This document shows positions 4,559 through 8,522 of a DNA stretch of 8,522 nucleotides, in pieces. The notes beneath the pieces are model-generated. The model made no database searches. It worked only from the letters and a program-made list of their open reading frames with translations, and was not told the DNA's origin. This stretch comes from an uncultured Collinsella sp. (lineage in GTDB: Bacteria; Actinomycetota; Coriobacteriia; Coriobacteriales; Coriobacteriaceae), in the NCBI GenBank assembly GCA_900545505.1, contig UQZC01000057.1:1-8522 (forward strand), in the 5' to 3' direction. The stretch's first letter is position 1; each line of letters opens with the position of its first letter. The position numbers and the translations under genes are program-made.

Positions 4559-5773
4559 ATGAAATACGACTTTAGCTCGCTTATCGACCGCCACGGCATG
4601 GACTCCATTGCCGTTGACTCCTGGGGTGAGGTCCCCGGTATGGCCCCGAACGCACCCGACGAGGGCTTCGACCGCATTCCCATGTGGGTGGCGGACATGA
4701 ACTTCGCCACGGTGCCCACGGTCCAGGAGCACATCATTCAGCGCGCCCAGCATCCCATGTTTGGCTACTTTAACCCGCACCCCGAGTATTTCGACCGCAT
4801 CATCGAATGGCAGAGCCGCCGTAATGGCGTCGAGGGCCTGGCGCCCGAGCACATCGGCTACGAAAACGGCGTGCTGGGCGGGGTCGTGTCGACGCTGCGC
4901 GCGTATGTCCAGCCGGGCGATGCGGTGCTGGTCCACAGCCCTACCTACATCGGCTTTACCAAGTCCATCGAAGCCGCGGGCTATCGCATTGTCCACAGCC
5001 CGCTTAAGCTCGACGACCGGGGCGTGTGGCGTATGGACTTTGAGGACATGGAGCGCAAGCTCGCCCAAAACCACATCCATGCCGCGGTGTTCTGCTCGCC
5101 GCACAATCCTTGCGGCCGCGTATGGGAGCGCGGCGAAATTGAGCGCGCCATGGATATCTATCGCCAGCACGATTGCGTGGTGATCTCGGACGAGATTTGG
5201 TCCGATATCATCCTGCCGGGACACAAGCATATCCCGACGCAGTCGGTGAGCGAGGATGCCCGCATGCGTACGGTTGCCCTCTACGCGCCCAGCAAGACGT
5301 TCAACCTGGCGGGCCTGGTCGGCAGCTACCACATTGTCTACAACGAGACGCTGCGTGACCGCATGTGCGCCGTGTCCGACAAGACTCACTACAACGAGAT
5401 GAATGTCCTCTCCATGCATGCGCTTATCGGTGCCTACCAGCCGCAAGGCTACGAGTGGGTGGACGAGCTCAACCAGGTGCTTGCCGGTAATATCGAGTAC
5501 TTCTGCAATTACGTGGACGTGCATTTTGGGGGCGTGTCCTATTCACGTCCGCAGGGCACGTACATGGTGTTTCTGGACTGCACCGAGTGGTGCCGCGAGC
5601 ATGGCCGCGATATTCAGTGGCTGCTCGACGAGGGGGCGCGCGTGGGCGTCGGGTATCAGGACGGCCGCCCGTTCCACGGGCCCTGCCACATTCGCGTGAA
5701 TCTGGCGCTGCCGCTTTCGCGCGTGAGGGAAGCGTGCGACCGCCTGGACCGCTACGTTTTTAATGCACGGTAA
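4559..5773 (+). CDS. patB: PLP-dependent cystathionine beta-lyase / C-S lyase of the MalY/PatB type
   Basis: This class of fold-type I aminotransferase-like enzyme splits C-S bonds in cystathionine, cysteine and related thioethers, releasing pyruvate, ammonia and a thiol. The protein is 404 residues, the usual length being near 390-400. Family marks are the N-terminal IPMWVADMNFATVP (40-53), GVLGGVVSTLRAYVQPGD (104-121), SPHNPCGRVW (180-189, Asn183 by the cofactor), VVISDEIWSDI (207-217, Asp211 for the pyridine nitrogen), the Schiff-base lysine in APSKTFNLAGL (Lys246) and HIRVNLALP (Arg379 for the substrate carboxylate). The ATG at 4559 follows GGGAG with six bases between. No clear promoter is seen in the 112 bases after trmO. 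Some MalY-type proteins also act as regulators, which the sequence cannot decide. Confidence 0.9.
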   Translation: MKYDFSSLIDRHGMDSIAVDSWGEVPGMAPNAPDEGFDRIPMWVADMNFATVPTVQEHIIQRAQHPMFGYFNPHPEYFDRIIEWQSRRNGVEGLAPEHIGYENGVLGGVVSTLRAYVQPGDAVLVHSPTYIGFTKSIEAAGYRIVHSPLKLDDRGVWRMDFEDMERKLAQNHIHAAVFCSPHNPCGRVWERGEIERAMDIYRQHDCVVISDEIWSDIILPGHKHIPTQSVSEDARMRTVALYAPSKTFNLAGLVGSYHIVYNETLRDRMCAVSDKTHYNEMNVLSMHALIGAYQPQGYEWVDELNQVLAGNIEYFCNYVDVHFGGVSYSRPQGTYMVFLDCTEWCREHGRDIQWLLDEGARVGVGYQDGRPFHGPCHIRVNLALPLSRVREACDRLDRYVFNAR

Positions 5774-5788
5774 GCGTGCGCTGCATGT

Positions 5789-5820
5789 GGGGCCTTCTGC
5801 CAAGTTGGCTAGAAGGCCCC
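5789..5820. terminator. Strong hairpin between convergent genes
   Basis: GGGGCCTTCT (5789-5798) pairs perfectly with AGAAGGCCCC (5811-5820). Within the loop GCCA and TGGC can add four more pairs. It lies 15 bases after the patB stop and 47 bases beyond the stop of the convergent NimA-like gene, so it can end both transcripts. There is no T-run on either side, common in terminators of high-GC Gram-positives. Confidence 0.65.
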
Positions 5821-5867
5821 GTGTGGTAAGGCATCTGTAACCATTGGGCGCAGACCTGCTGAGAGGC

Positions 5868-6347
5868 TTACTTTTCTTGAATCTGCTTGCCGCAAAGATG
5901 CTCAATTGTAATCTCGTAGAGCTGGACGCCCTTAATGTCCTTGGCGATTTCCTCTTCGACTTCTTCGGCAGAAGGGTAGTACTTAAGCGCGAGCTGGCGA
6001 ACTTTATCTTCGATAAAAGCGGGGGTGTCATTCGCCAGGCGACAGCGGCCAAAGACCACGGTACTCATAACGTAGGGAGCCCAGTCACCGTCCTTGTACC
6101 ACTCGTTGCCGTAAACGGTAAAGCAGACCTTGTCATCGCGCTTGAGTGAATCGACCTTGTGGCCAGCCTTGGCGCCATGGAAATAAATCTTGTCGTGCTC
6201 GGCGTCGAAGAAGTAGTTGACGGGAATGGCATAAGGGTAGCCATCGTCGCCGTTGACGGCAAAGACGCCGCGCTTGCAGGTAGCGAGCAGTTCGCGCGCT
6301 TCCTTGTCGGTGATGGCGCGTTTCTTTCGACGTAAGGGCCTAAACAT
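5868..6347 (-). CDS. NimA-like pyridoxamine 5'-phosphate oxidase-fold flavoprotein
   Basis: This 159-residue protein has the FMN-binding split-barrel fold. ITDKEARELLATCKRGVFAVNGDDGYPYAIPVNYFF (12-47) is the typical opening, followed by KIYFHGAKAGHKVDSLKRDDKVCFTVYG (53-80), very like the nitroimidazole-reductase (Nim) branch, in which the GHK phrase is usual. SEVVFGR-like STVVFGRCRL (95-104) continues the barrel. Nim proteins reduce nitroaromatic drugs, but most homologues have unknown natural substrates, so a resistance role is not shown. The ATG at 6347 follows AAAGGAAG; the longer frame upstream overlaps the kinase end and is not needed. It begins 40 bases after the kinase stop and is probably in the same transcript. 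Confidence 0.8.
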   Translation of the reverse strand: MFRPLRRKKRAITDKEARELLATCKRGVFAVNGDDGYPYAIPVNYFFDAEHDKIYFHGAKAGHKVDSLKRDDKVCFTVYGNEWYKDGDWAPYVMSTVVFGRCRLANDTPAFIEDKVRQLALKYYPSAEEVEEEIAKDIKGVQLYEITIEHLCGKQIQEK

Positions 6348-6387
6348 CGTTGGCTTCCTTTCTGGTCGTGCGTGGTTGCTGCAAAAA

Positions 6388-6409
6388 CTATAGCGAAACG
6401 GATCCGTTT
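6388..6409 (-). promoter_or_regulatory. 14-base palindrome and TATAGT at the kinase/Nim junction
   Basis: AAACGGATCCGTTT (6396-6409) is a perfect palindrome inside the last codons of the kinase. On the - strand it is followed by TATAGT, which overlaps the stop codon and matches a -10 box at 5 of 6 bases. No -35 box is visible at the right distance. It could give the NimA-like gene its own regulated start, or be coding sequence that is symmetrical by chance. Confidence 0.2.
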
Positions 6410-8522
6410 TTCTTGATGCGGGCGAGTATGTTTTTGAGCTTGTTAAAGTCGATCGGTTTGGACAGATGGGCATTCATGCCGGCATCGTGTGCCGCCTTGG
6501 CGTCCTCGGCAAAGGCGTTGGCGGTGAGCGCGATGATGGGGATAGCGGCTGCATCGACCTTCTCACTCAGACGAATCGCGCGGGTTGCCTCATAGCCGTC
6601 CATGCCCGGCATCATGATGTCCATCAGAATCGCATCGAAGCTGCCGGCGGGATGCGACAAGTACAGATCGACGACTTCGTTGCCATTGGCGGCCCGGGTG
6701 ACCACGACGCCCTCGGATTCTAACAGCGCCTGGGCAATCTCGGCATTCAATTCGTTGTCTTCGGCGAGCAGCACGTTCATGTCGGCGAGCGAGCAGTCGA
6801 GCACCCTCTCGACCGTATCTGCCCGCGCCTGAGGGTTCTTGTCGATATCGAGCGGAATCTGGACGTTGAACGTACTCCCCACGCCAACCTCACTCGAAAT
6901 CTCAATCGTACCGCCCATCAGTTCAATAAGCGACTTGACGATTGGCATGCCCATGCCGGTTCCTTGGAACTTGCTGCGCGCATCGTCACCTTCTTGGGCA
7001 AACGGTTCATAGATATGCTTTAAAAACTCGGGAGCCATGCCAATGCCGGTATCCGAAACGCTAAAGCAAAAGAGTGCGCGCCCATCATCGAGTGGCTTGG
7101 TCTTTGAACTAAAGGTGACGGAGCCGCCGTGCTTGTTGTACTTAATGCTGTTGTCTAACAGGTTGATTATGATCTGCCGGATATGGGTGGGACTGCCGAT
7201 CATGTATGGCCCCGTGGCGTACGGCAGACTATTGTCCTGCATTGTGATGCCGTTATCGGATGCGCGGAGCTTGCACAGCACCAGCGTATCGTCACAGAGC
7301 TCTTTGAGGTTAAAAGGCGCATGTTCCAGAGTTAGCTTGCGGTCTTCGATTTTGCCCATCTCGAGGATGTCGTTGATCAGCGAGAGTAGGTGATTGGCGG
7401 CAACACGCGCCTTGGCGCGGCTTTCGCGGGCGGCCTGCATGTCGCCGTCTTTCAATTCCTCAATTTCGATAAGACCCAGGATGCCGTTGAGTGGCGTGCG
7501 GATGTCGTGGCTCATACGCGTGAGGAATGCCGTCTTAGCGGCGTTGGCGGCGTCGGCTTTTTCGCGCTCGGTTCGAGCGCGCACGAGCGTCCAGATGAGC
7601 AGGACGATGCCGACCGACAACATACCGATGAGGGCAGCGGCAATAGCGGCGCGGTTGCGATAAAGGAATCGAAGCGTGTCGGATTCTTGGGCTGTGTACG
7701 ACGTGGAGGAGTAATTGCTTGCGGAGAGCGATTCTCCGGCATTGATGATGCCCTTGTTGATGATTCCCAACAGCTCGGGCTTTCCGCGCGAAATCCAGCA
7801 CGAGAGCTCACAGGTGCCAGGGAGCTCGACCGTCTCGCAGTCCTCAAGATCATAACGGTCACCGATGGTTTTTACGCGTGAACTGGGAGCGACGATGCAG
7901 TGCGCCGTTCCCTTCCTGAGGGCGTCGAACACTTCATCGTCGGATTGGTATTCGGTTACGGTCGCTGTGGGGAACAGGCTTTCAAGCGCATTTTTGTTGA
8001 CAAACGATGATTTGGTACAGGCGATGTTCTGAAGGTCTTTGTTCAGGTTGCTGCCGGTGTAGATGGCGGTGAGGGATATGGTCCCCAACGATATCGACTG
8101 CACAACGCCTGTTTGCTCGGCAAACCAGTAATCTCGGTATACCGGCAGCGCAACGTCTATGCTTCCCTTTGACAGGGCCTTCGACATCATCTTGTAGCTA
8201 TCAAAGGCGACGGTTTTGACCGTAATGCCAAATTTATCGTGTAGCGTCGTCGCAAGCGATGCGAGCGAGCCTTCCATTTCGCCGTCTTCGTCCTCGTTGC
8301 AGTAGGGGAGTTTGCCCGTAATGTAGCCGAGCGTGATGGTGTTGTCATTTGCTTTGAGCCAGGAACGTTCGGGACCGTTGAGCGATGATGAACCGCTGTT
8401 TTGGGCCGAGTAGCTAGATTTGACTTCGTCGATATAGCGTGGGTTGACGCGGGCGATTGCCGTCATGGCGACATGTCGATCTCGCCGGCAAAGACCCCGC
8501 AGCCGCGCCACACTATCGATCC
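6388..8522 (-). CDS. Membrane hybrid sensor histidine kinase (SBP sensor, HisKA, HATPase, receiver), 5' partial
   Basis: The frame is open from the right edge to a TAG at 6388; residues below count from the codon at 8509-8511 (707 codons). About 20-45 resembles the linker after a first periplasmic binding-protein domain (IARVNPRYIDEVKSSYS). About 48-265 is a second solute-binding-protein type domain (ERSWLKANDNTITLGYITGKLPYC..., DVALPVYRDYWFAEQ). A single membrane helix spans about 286-310. MSHDIRTPLNG carries the phosphorylated His335. The ATPase domain shows INLLDNSIKYN (Asn454), DTGIGM (487-492) and GTGMGM (517-522). A receiver follows: ED at 584-585, Asp631 in LMDIMMPGMDG, Thr663 and Lys685. 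The layout recalls BvgS/EvgS but has no PAS or Hpt domain, so phosphate would have to pass to separate partners not in this window. The ligand is unknown. The first ~20 residues are unusually arginine-rich, and another frame reads better there. Confidence 0.85.
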   Translation of the reverse strand, partial: IDSVARLRGLCRRDRHVAMTAIARVNPRYIDEVKSSYSAQNSGSSSLNGPERSWLKANDNTITLGYITGKLPYCNEDEDGEMEGSLASLATTLHDKFGITVKTVAFDSYKMMSKALSKGSIDVALPVYRDYWFAEQTGVVQSISLGTISLTAIYTGSNLNKDLQNIACTKSSFVNKNALESLFPTATVTEYQSDDEVFDALRKGTAHCIVAPSSRVKTIGDRYDLEDCETVELPGTCELSCWISRGKPELLGIINKGIINAGESLSASNYSSTSYTAQESDTLRFLYRNRAAIAAALIGMLSVGIVLLIWTLVRARTEREKADAANAAKTAFLTRMSHDIRTPLNGILGLIEIEELKDGDMQAARESRAKARVAANHLLSLINDILEMGKIEDRKLTLEHAPFNLKELCDDTLVLCKLRASDNGITMQDNSLPYATGPYMIGSPTHIRQIIINLLDNSIKYNKHGGSVTFSSKTKPLDDGRALFCFSVSDTGIGMAPEFLKHIYEPFAQEGDDARSKFQGTGMGMPIVKSLIELMGGTIEISSEVGVGSTFNVQIPLDIDKNPQARADTVERVLDCSLADMNVLLAEDNELNAEIAQALLESEGVVVTRAANGNEVVDLYLSHPAGSFDAILMDIMMPGMDGYEATRAIRLSEKVDAAAIPIIALTANAFAEDAKAAHDAGMNAHLSKPIDFNKLKNILARIKKNGSVSL

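Noticed and set aside
4427..5524. 365-codon open frame on the - strand
   Set aside because: It lies fully antisense to patB, which has all catalytic residues and a ribosome site. The antisense product is rich in His, Arg and Ala and resembles no family; it is a shadow of high-GC codon use.

Overview
The window looks like a piece of a high-GC Gram-positive gut bacterium. The codon use, the divergence of the proteins and the intergenic repeats suggest a member of the Coriobacteriia close to Collinsella. That assignment is an inference from style; no marker gene settles it.

Layout from left to right. The first 233 bases hold only the doubtful end of an open frame, a small hairpin and the leader of the first gene. 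A tRNA-dihydrouridine synthase gene (dus, + strand, 234-1177) follows and is broken by a frameshift near 897-914. From 1178 to 2442 the DNA is repeat-rich and almost without ordinary genes. It holds one small ribbon-helix-helix antitoxin-like gene (- strand), two copies of a 116-base repeat that ends in a 19-bp hairpin, a 13-bp perfect hairpin, and an inverted duplication of about 120 bp whose two arms each lead into a short hydrophobic reading frame.

From 2443 to 3567 (- strand) lies a probable two-gene operon: a regulator that joins an XRE helix-turn-helix, a four-cysteine zinc ribbon and a TipAS-like drug-recognition domain, followed by a CPYC glutaredoxin. Divergent from it is trmO (+, 3709-4446), which methylates the t6A37 base of tRNA and appears to be read from a leaderless message. 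Then comes a MalY/PatB-type cystathionine beta-lyase (+, 4559-5773), closed by a strong hairpin that it shares with the convergent genes to its right.

The right end (- strand, 5868-8522) carries a membrane hybrid histidine kinase with a solute-binding-protein type sensor (its 5' end lies beyond the window) and, 40 bases after it, a NimA-like pyridoxamine-phosphate-oxidase-fold protein.

Themes. Two genes bear on tRNA modification (dus, trmO). Several bear on sulfur, thiol or redox chemistry (glutaredoxin, C-S lyase, flavin split-barrel protein). The most unusual material is the 1.2-kb repeat region, where two hairpin copies show compensatory base changes and an inverted duplication encodes facing small hydrophobic peptides, and the XRE/zinc-ribbon/TipAS fusion with a perfect inverted repeat beside its promoter. 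Two probable frame breaks (dus and the 5' end of the kinase) suggest either real gene decay or sequence error.
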